The notes beneath the pieces are model-generated. The model did no database searches, was not told the origin of the DNA, and saw nothing but the letters and a program-made list of their open reading frames with translations. Shown here in pieces: positions 1 through 8,198 of a DNA stretch of 43,735 bases. A program made the position numbers and the translations under genes. This DNA comes from Candidatus Heritagella gallinarum (GTDB lineage: Bacteria; Bacillota; Clostridia; Oscillospirales; Acutalibacteraceae), in assembly GCA_904394685.1 (NCBI GenBank), contig CAJFNK010000067.1, positions 1-43,735 on the forward strand, in the 5' to 3' direction. How positions within the stretch are numbered: position 1 is the first letter of the stretch; the number at the start of each line of letters is the position of its first letter.

Positions 1-106
1 CAAGGCAAAAAACGCAGGAATCCTTGATGGATTCCGAGTATTTTTAACGCAGTAGCTGCCATTGATTGTAGGAAAAGACGATAATTTTGACTTTTCGGAT
101 AGCCCC
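1..106 (-). repeat. MITE-like repeat, copy A (cut by the window edge)
   Basis: This is the reverse complement of the repeat found at 22317, 31819 and 42880. It reads leftward from GGGGCTATCCGAAAAG (complement of 91-106) and is flanked by TA at 107-108. It carries the internal hairpin GGAATCC/GGATTCC at about 18-36. The far end of the element lies outside the window. There is no coding potential. It sits just upstream of the CapD-like gene. The TA flank and terminal inverted repeats seen in the full copies suggest a MITE moved by a TA-targeting transposase such as the IS630/mariner type; that family assignment is inference. Confidence 0.8.
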
Positions 107-114
107 TAATGTTT

Positions 115-139
115 TCCGGTTTGAAGTTTGAAAACCGGA
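115..139. repeat. small inverted repeat upstream of the CapD-like gene
   Basis: TCCGGTTT (115-122) is repeated inverted as AAACCGGA (132-139). It lies between MITE copy A and the gene at 178. It could be an RNA hairpin or an operator. There is no U-tract after it, so it is not a convincing terminator. Confidence 0.35.
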
Positions 140-177
140 GTTACTGGATTGATTGAAAAGCAAGGCAGGGTTCGATT

Positions 178-2088
178 ATGAAAAAAAAGAAAAGGCCATC
201 GCTTTTTTATGTACTGCCCCAAATCCTGTTAGATATTTTCTGTGTGTACTTCAGCTACTTTATCACGATGGTCATTCGCCTTTCGGATAAAGATGTGGCG
301 CCTTGGACAAGGCTTGCCTATATGCAGGCTTTCCACACGATTATTCCTTGGTCGTTGATGGTGTGCGTCGTCATTTTTGCCCTGTTCCGTTTTTACAGGA
401 CCATGTGGCAATTTGCCAGCATAGATGAATTGGTCTGGCTGGCATTGGGCGTCACCACCGCCTGTATTGTTATAACGATGATGGGATATTCCCTGCTTGG
501 AAAGAACCGTTTTCCAAACAGCGTCTATCTGGGAGCCTGGCTGTTGACACTGGTGCTGATCGGCGGAACCCGGTTAATGTTCCGGATGATTCACAAAGCC
601 AAACGAAAAGGTCTTACTGGTATTTCTAACGAAGATAAGATTCGTGTGATGGTAATTGGAGCAGGCGAGATGGGGTCCATGGTCATCAAAGAGATGAAAA
701 ATGCCCCTGAAAGCCGTTCGATTCCTGTTTGTGCGATTGATGATGACCGCAGCAAAAGAGGAATCCGGATACATGGAGTAAAAGTAGTAGGAGGACGTGA
801 AAGTATTCCCCGCATGGTGGTTCGCTATGGGGTGGATCAAATCCTTTTTGCGATCCCTTCTATGAAAAACAGCGAAAAACAGGATGTGCTGAGCATCTGT
901 GCCAAAACAGGCTGCCAGTTAAAAACGCTGCCGGCTCTTTATGAAATGATGGAGCAGGGGGAGCAGTCTTCCTATTCAATTCGGGATATTGATATTCTGG
1001 ATTTGCTGGGCCGGGACGAGGTTCAGCTGAATGTGGAAGAAATCAGCGGCTATCTGGAAGGAAAAACTGTACTGGTTACCGGTGGCGGCGGTTCGATTGG
1101 TTCGGAGCTGTGCCGTCAGATTACGCATTTCCATCCCAAACGCCTGATTATTTTTGATATCTATGAAAATAACGCCTATGATGTGCAGAATGAGCTGTTG
1201 ATGCGCCACAAGGATCTCAATCTGGAAGTGTTGATCGGCTCTGTGCGTGATAAGGCTCGTGTGGAGCATGTATTTGAGGTGTGCCGTCCAGACGTGGTGT
1301 TCCATGCCGCTGCCCATAAGCATGTTCCCCTGATGGAGTTAAGCCCCGGTGAGGCGGTTAAAAACAATGTTTTTGGCACCCTGAACGTGGCGCAGGCTGC
1401 GGATAAGTTCGGAACCCGACGTATGGTGTTGATCTCCACCGATAAAGCGGTGAATCCCACCAATGTGATGGGGGCAACCAAGCGGATTTGCGAACTGATT
1501 ATCCAGTATTTCAGCCGCCACAGCTCCCATACAGAATATGTAGCGGTGCGTTTTGGCAATGTGTTGGGCAGCAACGGAAGTGTGATTCCGCTGTTTAAAA
1601 AGCAGATAGCATCTGGTGGACCCATTACGATTACACATCCTGAGATCATCCGCTATTTTATGACGATTCCAGAAGCAGCCCGGCTGGTGATACAGGCAGG
1701 CGGAATGGCAAAGGGCGGAGAGATTTTTGTCTTGGATATGGGCGAGCCTGTAAAGATTCTCGATCTAGCCCGCAACATGATCCGTCTTTCCGGCTTGGAA
1801 CCGGAAGTCGACATCAAGATCGAATACATTGGGCTTCGTCCCGGTGAAAAGCTCTATGAGGAGCTTCTTCTGGACTGTGAAGGCAAGTGTGAGAAAACCA
1901 AGCACGACCTGATTTATATCGGCAGCCCGATTTCATTCAATGAAGAAACATTCCTGCGGGAACTGGAAGAACTGCGTGCGTGTGCCGGTGTGGATAATAT
2001 CCACATGATGGAAGTCATCCATCGTCTGGTACCAACGTATACGGGTCATGCAGAGAAAAATGATGCCCTGGCGCAAAACGAAGCATAA
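178..2088 (+). CDS. Membrane-bound nucleoside-diphosphate-sugar 4,6-dehydratase, CapD/PglF family
   Basis: This 636-residue protein probably converts UDP-GlcNAc or a related sugar nucleotide to a 4-keto-6-deoxy sugar for surface glycan synthesis. Four hydrophobic segments lie near residues 8-35, 55-72, 87-107 and 116-136. A first Rossmann domain follows (VIGAGEMG near 160), then an SDR domain with TGGGGSIG near 301-308. The active-site region STDKAVNPTNVMGATK (420-435) has Met431 in place of the usual SDR tyrosine, with Lys435. This Met-x-x-x-Lys arrangement is typical of the PglF/CapD dehydratases. Length fits the family. An AAGGCAGGG stretch precedes the ATG. It is transcribed alone and ends at a shared bidirectional terminator. 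It could feed the glycan operon at 4.6-14.1 kb, but the two are separated by unrelated leftward genes. The exact sugar cannot be read from the sequence. Confidence 0.92.
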   Translation: MKKKKRPSLFYVLPQILLDIFCVYFSYFITMVIRLSDKDVAPWTRLAYMQAFHTIIPWSLMVCVVIFALFRFYRTMWQFASIDELVWLALGVTTACIVITMMGYSLLGKNRFPNSVYLGAWLLTLVLIGGTRLMFRMIHKAKRKGLTGISNEDKIRVMVIGAGEMGSMVIKEMKNAPESRSIPVCAIDDDRSKRGIRIHGVKVVGGRESIPRMVVRYGVDQILFAIPSMKNSEKQDVLSICAKTGCQLKTLPALYEMMEQGEQSSYSIRDIDILDLLGRDEVQLNVEEISGYLEGKTVLVTGGGGSIGSELCRQITHFHPKRLIIFDIYENNAYDVQNELLMRHKDLNLEVLIGSVRDKARVEHVFEVCRPDVVFHAAAHKHVPLMELSPGEAVKNNVFGTLNVAQAADKFGTRRMVLISTDKAVNPTNVMGATKRICELIIQYFSRHSSHTEYVAVRFGNVLGSNGSVIPLFKKQIASGGPITITHPEIIRYFMTIPEAARLVIQAGGMAKGGEIFVLDMGEPVKILDLARNMIRLSGLEPEVDIKIEYIGLRPGEKLYEELLLDCEGKCEKTKHDLIYIGSPISFNEETFLRELEELRACAGVDNIHMMEVIHRLVPTYTGHAEKNDALAQNEA

Positions 2089-2103
2089 AAAAAGAAGTTT
2101 TCG

Positions 2104-2162
2104 TTGAATAACCAAAAAGGCTGATGCCGCTGTTGCGGTATCAGCCTTTTTGGTTATTCAAC
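2104..2162. terminator. bidirectional terminator between the CapD-like and YbhN-like genes
   Basis: A long stem, TTGAATAACCAAAAAGGCTGAT paired with its inverted copy ending near 2161, encloses a small CCGC/GCGG hairpin. Its A-rich and T-rich flanks (AAAAAGGC...GCCTTTTT) suit termination in both directions. The stem overlaps the stop codon of the leftward gene. Confidence 0.85.
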
Positions 2163-3287
2163 TTCAGAATCGTATTCATCTGTGGGAATCCCTTCGTCAG
2201 CGGGCAAATACCCGTTGGCAATTTCTTCAACGGTAGCTCCTTTTTTAGAAGGAAGATGCAGAGGACGGAAATGGTTTGTAAAATGGGCACATACACATCC
2301 CACCGGGATATTGATATAGTAGGTCAATACTCGCCAGATAACCATGGCGGGAATCACAGTACCACCGGTAAAGAACATTTTGAAAAAGATCATAAAGCTG
2401 CCCTCTGCACCGCCGGAAGCGCCGGGCAGGGGAACAAAAGCACTCACCATGGAAACATATGCCTGTGCAGCCATAATAGTAAGCAAGTCAATTTCATGGA
2501 ACCCAAATCCCCGATAAACACAATAGGGAATCATGTAGCCTACGCCAATTTGGATTACCGTAACAACGCTGACGGTAATATACATCCGAAGGGATTTACC
2601 GATCAGACGGGTGCTGCCATGGAATACAGAAAGCTGGCTGCGTATTTTTTCATACCGTTCTTCCGGGTTATGACATAAGTGAAGGCGGTGAAGAATCCGT
2701 ACTCCTTTGAGAATTAACTTATCTGTAATTTTCTGACTCAAACAGAACAATAAAACCAGCGTAATAAATGTACTGTTTCCTAAGAGGCCGATGATAGTGA
2801 GAAAGGAAAAATCACTCACATTTCTCTGGAAGAACGGAAGACGAAATACCACCATTGCCAATGCGAACAATACCATAATTACCTGATAAACCAGAGTTTT
2901 GATCGCAATAATGGAGCCGGCGGCACCGGTATCCATTCCCAGCTTTCTCATGGAATAAATCTGCATGGGCTGGCCGCCGGTGGAACAAGGGGTGAGGGCG
3001 CTATATAAGACGCCTACCATGCCAATACAAAAGGAATAATGAAATTTCCATTGTGGATAGACAACCCGGCAAATCAGATTCAGGCAGAATCCTTCCATCA
3101 GCCAGGTGATGCCTGCCAGTCCAACCCCCAACAAGAGCCAGTTCCATCGAAGCCCATCAGGCAAATTCTGAATCGCTTGGATACTATCGGACAAAAAGAG
3201 AAACGCAAAGAGGACAACGGCAGAGACAGAGATCGTAATGATGCCGAACAGGTTTCTGCGAATAGTTTCTTTAAGTCTGGCATTCAT
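2154..3287 (-). CDS. YbhN/AglD family (UPF0104) integral membrane protein
   Basis: This 377-residue protein belongs to the flippase-like family related to the membrane domain of lysylphosphatidylglycerol synthase (MprF). Members are multi-spanning and are linked to moving or modifying lipids or lipid-linked sugars; the substrate here is unknown. The sequence shows about seven hydrophobic segments, starting at residues 13-33. It also has the family-like stretch YSALTPCSTGGQPMQ near 117 and a second conserved part, SAFVPLPGASGGAEGSF, near 285. There is no MprF catalytic domain. The start follows an AAGGAG box 13 bases upstream, a rather long spacing. The gene is convergent with the CapD-like gene. 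No partner gene is adjacent. Confidence 0.85.
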   Translation of the reverse strand: MNARLKETIRRNLFGIITISVSAVVLFAFLFLSDSIQAIQNLPDGLRWNWLLLGVGLAGITWLMEGFCLNLICRVVYPQWKFHYSFCIGMVGVLYSALTPCSTGGQPMQIYSMRKLGMDTGAAGSIIAIKTLVYQVIMVLFALAMVVFRLPFFQRNVSDFSFLTIIGLLGNSTFITLVLLFCLSQKITDKLILKGVRILHRLHLCHNPEERYEKIRSQLSVFHGSTRLIGKSLRMYITVSVVTVIQIGVGYMIPYCVYRGFGFHEIDLLTIMAAQAYVSMVSAFVPLPGASGGAEGSFMIFFKMFFTGGTVIPAMVIWRVLTYYINIPVGCVCAHFTNHFRPLHLPSKKGATVEEIANGYLPADEGIPTDEYDSEVE

Positions 3288-3471
3288 ATATTTGTTTTTA
3301 CTCCTTTTTCAAATCTGTAATCCAATCGTACAATTATTCAATACTAACAGTGTTGTATCCTTCATTTTATAATAAACGCCTCCAAGTTACAACAGCCTAT
3401 TTGTAAATTTTCTCAAGGTTACAGAGAGGGAATATTTTTTTTGCTTTTTTTGTCGATGTTATCTTGTTTTC

Positions 3472-3987
3472 TTAGCCAAATTCAGGGGAATATTTGACAA
3501 CTCCATAGCAATCCGGTGCATCATCTCGCAGACGGATTGCCATATAGTTTTGAGGCGCTACGCCGGGAAAAGGGCAAAGAATCCCATACTGAGCAGCCGG
3601 GCAGTATCCAAATCGGGGATAGTAACGGTCGCTTCCCAAGACTACCGACCATCCATATCCCATGTCGGCGGCAATCTGATGCCCTTTTTGAATCAGGCTG
3701 AAACCAATTCCCTGTCTCTGAAATTCAGGCAGCACAGCCAATGGTGCAAGTCCCAGCTGGGTTTGTGTGCCGATTTGCACTTTCGTAAACAGGATATAAC
3801 CGGCCACTTTTTCATCCACCAGTGCAACCAACGAGAGCTGTGGAATAAAAGCAGGGCTTATTCTCAAGCGTTCTACAAGCTGTGATTCTGTGCCGTCGCT
3901 ATGTTCGGCGGTCATAAACGCTTGTTGAATCAACTGGCTGATTTCAGCAAATTCAGAAACTTTTTCTGTGCGAATGATAGGGTTCAT
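3472..3987 (-). CDS. GNAT family N-acetyltransferase, YhbS-like
   Basis: This 171-residue protein is a typical single-domain GNAT that transfers an acetyl group from acetyl-CoA to an unknown amine. The acetyl-CoA loop is visible as LPEFQRQGIGFSLI near residues 87-100, after the beta strand LGLAPLAV. The later motif YYPRFGYCPA near 122-131 is typical of the YhbS (COG3153) subgroup. It starts 30 bases after the XRE gene on the same strand, with an AAGGA box, so the two are probably co-transcribed. Such pairs often make a regulator plus a small resistance or modification enzyme, but nothing shows the substrate. Confidence 0.85.
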   Translation of the reverse strand: MNPIIRTEKVSEFAEISQLIQQAFMTAEHSDGTESQLVERLRISPAFIPQLSLVALVDEKVAGYILFTKVQIGTQTQLGLAPLAVLPEFQRQGIGFSLIQKGHQIAADMGYGWSVVLGSDRYYPRFGYCPAAQYGILCPFPGVAPQNYMAIRLRDDAPDCYGVVKYSPEFG

Positions 3988-4017
3988 GATCGGTATCCTT
4001 CCTTTTCATTGTTCTTT

Positions 4018-4353
4018 TTATGAAGTATGGCTTCGGTAGTTTTCGATGATCAGTAAAATGCTTTCCTTTTCTTTTTTGGAAAGAGTCCTATATCCTTCCA
4101 GTAAATGGGCTTCTTCTTCGTTTAGGTCAAAGGGAGAGGTGGGTTCAATAGCGTGGCGGATTTCCGTGTGACCAACTAAGTAGTCTACAGAAGTTTGAAA
4201 ATAATCCGATAAGGCGATCAAAATGCTGATTTCCGGTTCGATATTGTGGTTTTCATATTTATTGATTGACTGTTGGCTTATCCCAATGATGCTGGCAAGT
4301 TGTTGCTGACTAACTTTCTTTTCCATTCTCAATTTTTTCAGGTTTTTAACCAT
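4018..4353 (-). CDS. XRE (Cro/CI) family transcriptional regulator
   Basis: This 111-residue protein has an N-terminal helix-turn-helix of the Cro/CI type: LRMEKKVSQQQLASIIGISQ followed by SINKYENHNIEP (about residues 7-40). A short C-terminal helical part (EEEAHLLEGYRTLSKKEKESIL) probably dimerises. The start is fixed by GGAGGGATTTAC before the ATG. It reads away from the glycan operon at 4595. The palindrome at 4426-4442 lies inside that operon's promoter, so this protein is the natural candidate to repress the operon and perhaps itself. That link is inference from position. Confidence 0.88.
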   Translation of the reverse strand: MVKNLKKLRMEKKVSQQQLASIIGISQQSINKYENHNIEPEISILIALSDYFQTSVDYLVGHTEIRHAIEPTSPFDLNEEEAHLLEGYRTLSKKEKESILLIIENYRSHTS

Positions 4354-4420
4354 GTAAATCCCTCCTTTTCTTTTATGGTAACAACTTCATGGCGTGGAGG
4401 AAAAATCCATTTGTTAGTTA

Positions 4421-4449
4421 TTGACAACAACTTATAGTTGTTATATACT
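4421..4449 (+). promoter_or_regulatory. sigma-A promoter of the glycan operon
   Basis: TTGACA (4421-4426) is separated by exactly 17 bases from TATACT (4444-4449). Transcription would start near 4456 and give a leader of about 140 bases before the gene at 4595. I see no ORF and no clear terminator hairpin in that leader. Confidence 0.8.
4426..4442. promoter_or_regulatory. palindromic operator inside the promoter spacer
   Basis: AACAACT-TAT-AGTTGTT is a perfect inverted repeat filling the spacer between the -35 and -10 boxes. A related half site, TAACAACTTCAT, occurs at about 4379-4390, close to the XRE gene start. The layout suits repression by the divergent XRE protein. Confidence 0.65.
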
Positions 4450-4594
4450 GAAATCAATTTGATAATGCGGTATATTTCGAAGATTCTAAAGAATATACAC
4501 AAATTTTACAGAAGCGGAAGTGAGGCTTTTACATAGAGAAAGTACAATATAGAAACATTCAAATGCAGTTAACACAGAAAGGTGCTGTAGTTTT

Positions 4595-6013
4595 ATGATC
4601 GAACGTCTATCGGTCGATTTTGTACGGAAACTTTTTTATCTTTTGACAAATGGAAATGCTCAGATTAAGTTTCATACTATTTGTATGCAGAATCAAAATC
4701 GGGAAATGGCCACTAACCGCCCAATAGAATTTGGCCTCAAGCTGCTGGCCTATAATATTTTCTATCGGATTCCTTTGATTCGTGATATCCCTATAGGAAG
4801 AAGCATCGGAAAAGAGTATCTGACCCGGCAATATCTGCGTTTACCTGTAGAAGATCTGGCTTCTGAAATTCTGGAAAATCCGGCGGTGGTGTGTGATTTG
4901 AAGCATACCCTGTTTTTGCCGGTTCTTACACAGAATGGGCTGTATGAGAAGCTGGAAAAAGAGTTTCGGATTCAGGGATTTGCCAGGATGCGCCGAAAAC
5001 TGCAAAATTCCTGTTCATCTATTGATGAAATTTATCAAAGGCTCAATCAGGGATTGGAAGTAAATCTATCACCCACAAGAGAATTGGAGCTGGCCTATGA
5101 AAATCTGATCCCAAATCGATATATAATCCGATTACTGGATATTGCAGCATATCATGATGTCAAAATCTATCTGACAGTTGACTCCCCTTATCCGTCCAGC
5201 TTTTTTGAGTCGTTGCTGCAGCGACATGATATTGCATTTTGCAGTTTGCTGGTTTCTTCGGAAACACAAAATAAAAAAAGGGAAATGGTCAGAAAATTAG
5301 GACTTTCACATTTCGGGATAGTTTCAGCCGATTTTAATCATTTTATCCGGCCTTTGGTAAAAGCTGGCGGAAAGCCCATTTATTATCGTGCGCCGGTACA
5401 GCTGATGAAAGATGCCCGTCATCCCCGGATTTCTTCGGACTTTAAAGAACGTTACGACGCAGTTTGTGGAGCCAGAGTGTTTTCGGGAAGAAAGCGTCCA
5501 GCATTTTCTTATGAATTAGGCTATCTTTGCGCCGGTCCTTTGGTATACAGTTTGTTTTCTCTTTTTGAAGATGCCTATACAGTATGCTATGCAAGCCGTC
5601 ATTCGGAATTTGCCAAACTGGTGGGAAGCCGTGCGGTTTGTACCCGCAGCGCTGTACAGAAGCCGCTGCCTGGAGAAATACAGGTGCTGGATACCGGAAT
5701 CGATCCGCAGGGGTTTGCCCGATATCTGCAAAAACTTCGTCATATGTATCCAGATACCTGTTTTCGAGTTATTTCGCTGAAACAAGTGTCAGGTTCCAGC
5801 ATTGCGCCGCTCACAGGATTTTTTACTAATGCGAGTTCCGAAATGACAGATGGTATCCGGGATTTTTGTCGTGATTATTCCAAATATACACAAAACGACC
5901 CTATATCCATTCAAGATGGCGTGCGTTTATATCGCTGTGGCTGCGAAAATATGCAGGCGCAGCTAAAATTACAATCCTGTGCCGTTCAGCTGCGCCCGGC
6001 AGCCCAGATGTAA
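4595..6013 (+). CDS. Degenerate HAD-like protein, catalytically inactive paralogue of the 705-residue protein at 9789
   Basis: The first gene of the glycan operon encodes 472 residues that align by eye with the protein at 9789. VVCDLKHTLFLP (98-109) matches VVSFDVFDTLLLRP, so the second catalytic Asp of the DxDxT motif is His104. KIYLTVDSPYPSSFFESLL (190-208) matches VIAVSDMYLPTEVIERAL. IVSADFNHFIRPLVKAGG (242-259) matches HIGDNFAADVRKAREAG, so the GDN metal-binding motif is lost. ELGYLCAGPLVYSLF, near 307-321, matches YGYTYAGFYVLGYCV after the HAD domain. The C-terminal domain is much shorter. I infer a pseudo-enzyme with a structural or regulatory role in the same complex. An alternative is a fast-diverging glycosyltransferase partner. 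An AAAGGTG box precedes the ATG. Confidence 0.7.
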   Translation: MIERLSVDFVRKLFYLLTNGNAQIKFHTICMQNQNREMATNRPIEFGLKLLAYNIFYRIPLIRDIPIGRSIGKEYLTRQYLRLPVEDLASEILENPAVVCDLKHTLFLPVLTQNGLYEKLEKEFRIQGFARMRRKLQNSCSSIDEIYQRLNQGLEVNLSPTRELELAYENLIPNRYIIRLLDIAAYHDVKIYLTVDSPYPSSFFESLLQRHDIAFCSLLVSSETQNKKREMVRKLGLSHFGIVSADFNHFIRPLVKAGGKPIYYRAPVQLMKDARHPRISSDFKERYDAVCGARVFSGRKRPAFSYELGYLCAGPLVYSLFSLFEDAYTVCYASRHSEFAKLVGSRAVCTRSAVQKPLPGEIQVLDTGIDPQGFARYLQKLRHMYPDTCFRVISLKQVSGSSIAPLTGFFTNASSEMTDGIRDFCRDYSKYTQNDPISIQDGVRLYRCGCENMQAQLKLQSCAVQLRPAAQM

Positions 6014-6031
6014 AAAGGAGGATCAGAAAAA

Positions 6032-7528
6032 ATGGTCCTTTATCATGTATCAACGACCTATCAGCTGCTATATTGTATCGTGCATCGGTTGGCCCGTCAT
6101 TCGCAGGAGGAAGCCGGGCTGCTGATGGTGGAGTATATCCAGCCGGAGTCAGAGCGCAAAGCGTTTGTCAGCCGACTTGAAAATACCGGCTGGTTTTCGT
6201 TTGTGCGGCTGGTGCCGGAAAATCAGTTTAAGCTCAAACGAGGCAACGCCCTCACAGAACAAAGTTCCCCACAGGAAATCGAATCGGTGATTCGAAACGT
6301 CTGTGCTTGTGTGGAATCATGGAAAGGGTTTGACCTTTCCGAGTTTTCCCGTATTTATATAGGCTCCGACCAGTGGTCGTTTGGAATTTACTGCCTTGCC
6401 AATCATATCCCACACGTTTATATCGAGGATGCCAGCGGGATGCTTTCACAGCGGGAACGCTATATGCAGATTACCAAAGAGATCAATTTGACAAATTATG
6501 TGATTTCCCAGTATCTCCATGGTGCGGGAACCAGCGAGTATGAAACCGCCAGGTTATGCGATGAACGGAATTTTATCAATGGATTTACCGATGATAAGGC
6601 AGAAAACTTCTCGATTTATGATGCGCTTCGATATGAAATTCCACAGCGAGTGCCGGAAATTCTGGCTTTTTACGGTGCTTCTCCAATCCATGTGGAAGAT
6701 GGAAAACCGATTTGTATGTATATGACCCAGTATCTGAAATCAATGGCGATCAAAGATCTGGATGTGCAGGAAGAAATCACCAATATGCTGGTGGATTATT
6801 TTTCGGATGGGTGCCGGCTGATTATCAAGCCGCATCCCAAGGATATCTGGCTGAACTATCACCGGATGTTTCCCGATGCAATCCTTCTTCCACACAAGAT
6901 GAATTCAGAATTGCTTCCCTTTTTATTTGAGCGCCCGATTGACCGTGTACTGACAGCCAGTTCTACCTCGGTGGGAGGGATGGCGCCTTTTGCCCATGAA
7001 GTATACCAGTTTACAACGGAGATTGAAACTCGGTATGAGCATCTGCATGCAATTTATATAGCCGCAATGGTGGCAAAAGAACTTGCACGCTGTTCCCAAC
7101 AGGGGCTCTCTATATCGTATTCAGGAATCAACCGCACGCAGGTAGAGAATTTTCTCAAGATTCTGAAAACGCCCATGGATAAAGATGGTCTGCGGATACA
7201 TATCACCGGCAGCCCGGACAGCGATGCTCCAACCGATGCGGCTGCGGTCTTGATGGTTCCAGACAGCGAACAATTGGGATGGTGGATACCACCTGATAAA
7301 AAAGTGTGGCAGATTCACGGTTCTCTTTGCCCCGAAGAAGGGAGCCTGGTCGCCGAGCAGGAAATACAGCTGTATCTGGTGTTGTATAGCGCACAGTTAG
7401 AGGCCTGTGTTTCCTCGTTTGCGTTTGTCAGCCCGCTGCGATATTCCAAAGCCAAATTATATGTACAAACCAAGGCGCTTCGAAAAGAAGAAGCTGCCGC
7501 CCTGCTGATACAAGAAGAAAGTGAGTGA
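6032..7528 (+). CDS. Sialyltransferase-like GT-B protein (polysialyltransferase-type), first of two
   Basis: This 498-residue protein begins with YHVSTTYQLLYCIVHRL, the N-terminal pattern of bacterial capsule polysialyltransferase-like proteins. It shows the three bacterial sialyltransferase signatures: an acidic D/E-D/E-x-G-like site EDASG (132-136), the CMP-binding His-Pro motif KPHPKD (266-271) and the serine motif SSTS (310-313). It should transfer a CMP-activated acidic sugar onto a glycan or itself be part of such a system. The next gene is a CMP-sugar synthetase, which supports this. AAAGGAGG precedes the ATG. A C-terminal extension of about 170 residues after the SSTS motif is of unknown function. 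A related protein lies at 11918 in the same operon. The acidic motif here has an inserted Ala compared with EEG of the paralogue. Confidence 0.75.
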   Translation: MVLYHVSTTYQLLYCIVHRLARHSQEEAGLLMVEYIQPESERKAFVSRLENTGWFSFVRLVPENQFKLKRGNALTEQSSPQEIESVIRNVCACVESWKGFDLSEFSRIYIGSDQWSFGIYCLANHIPHVYIEDASGMLSQRERYMQITKEINLTNYVISQYLHGAGTSEYETARLCDERNFINGFTDDKAENFSIYDALRYEIPQRVPEILAFYGASPIHVEDGKPICMYMTQYLKSMAIKDLDVQEEITNMLVDYFSDGCRLIIKPHPKDIWLNYHRMFPDAILLPHKMNSELLPFLFERPIDRVLTASSTSVGGMAPFAHEVYQFTTEIETRYEHLHAIYIAAMVAKELARCSQQGLSISYSGINRTQVENFLKILKTPMDKDGLRIHITGSPDSDAPTDAAAVLMVPDSEQLGWWIPPDKKVWQIHGSLCPEEGSLVAEQEIQLYLVLYSAQLEACVSSFAFVSPLRYSKAKLYVQTKALRKEEAAALLIQEESE

Positions 7529-7535
7529 ATCATTC

Positions 7536-8198
7536 ATGAAAACCGTTGCATTTGTGCCGGTAAAGCTTAATAACGAAAGACTTCCTGGAAAGAATACAAA
7601 GCCTTTTGAAAACGGAGACCCGTTGATTACCTATATCCTGCGTACTCTCAGAAATACCAGAGGACTGGATGAAATTTATGTATATTGCAGCGACCCTTCC
7701 ATTCAGGAATATCTTCCCAAAGGGGTTACATGGTTACGGCGTGATCCTGCGCTGGATTCTTCCAGTACCTTGATTCTCGAAGTACTGCGCTCTTTTGCCC
7801 GTGATGTAGATGCCGATACTTATGTACTGGCGCATGCCACTGCACCGTTTATTTCCAGAAGCTCCATCGAGTCGGGGCTGATGGCTGTAAACAGCGGGGA
7901 ATATGACAGCGCTTTGACGGTAAAAAAGCTGCGGGAATTTTTGTGGATTAACGGTGTGCCGCAATATGACACTTCCCGCATTCCCCGTACACAGGATCTG
8001 GGGGATATCTATGCCGAAACAACAGGGCTTTATATCTATAAAAAAGAGCTGTTGATGGAGCAGAACCGCCGAACCGGCGATAAACCCTACCTGATTGCCG
8101 TGAGCGATATCGAAGCCTGCGATATCAATGAACCGATTGATTTTGATGTGGCAGAGATGGTGTTCAACCGCTATGTGAGCAAAGGAGTGCGTTTATGA
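7536..8198 (+). CDS. CMP-nonulosonate (acylneuraminate) cytidylyltransferase, NeuA-like
   Basis: This 220-residue protein resembles CMP-sialic acid synthetases (COG1083), which couple CTP to a 2-keto-3-deoxy sugar acid. The nucleotide loop is FVPVKLNNERLPGKNTKPF (residues 6-24), with the conserved Arg-x-x-x-Lys pattern as R15 and K19. The strand VLAHATAPFISR (97-108) takes the place of the usual QPTSPLR segment. Near the C terminus, DINEPIDFDVAEMV carries the acidic pair used for metal and CTP. I chose the ATG at 7536; an upstream GTG at 7521 would overlap the previous gene. It overlaps the aldolase gene by four bases (ATGA), so translation is coupled. The substrate need not be Neu5Ac: no neuB or neuC homologue is present here. 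Confidence 0.85.
   Translation: MKTVAFVPVKLNNERLPGKNTKPFENGDPLITYILRTLRNTRGLDEIYVYCSDPSIQEYLPKGVTWLRRDPALDSSSTLILEVLRSFARDVDADTYVLAHATAPFISRSSIESGLMAVNSGEYDSALTVKKLREFLWINGVPQYDTSRIPRTQDLGDIYAETTGLYIYKKELLMEQNRRTGDKPYLIAVSDIEACDINEPIDFDVAEMVFNRYVSKGVRL

Noticed and set aside
2124-2678. Plus-strand frame within the YbhN-like gene
   Set aside because: It begins inside the bidirectional terminator and reads antisense to a good membrane protein.
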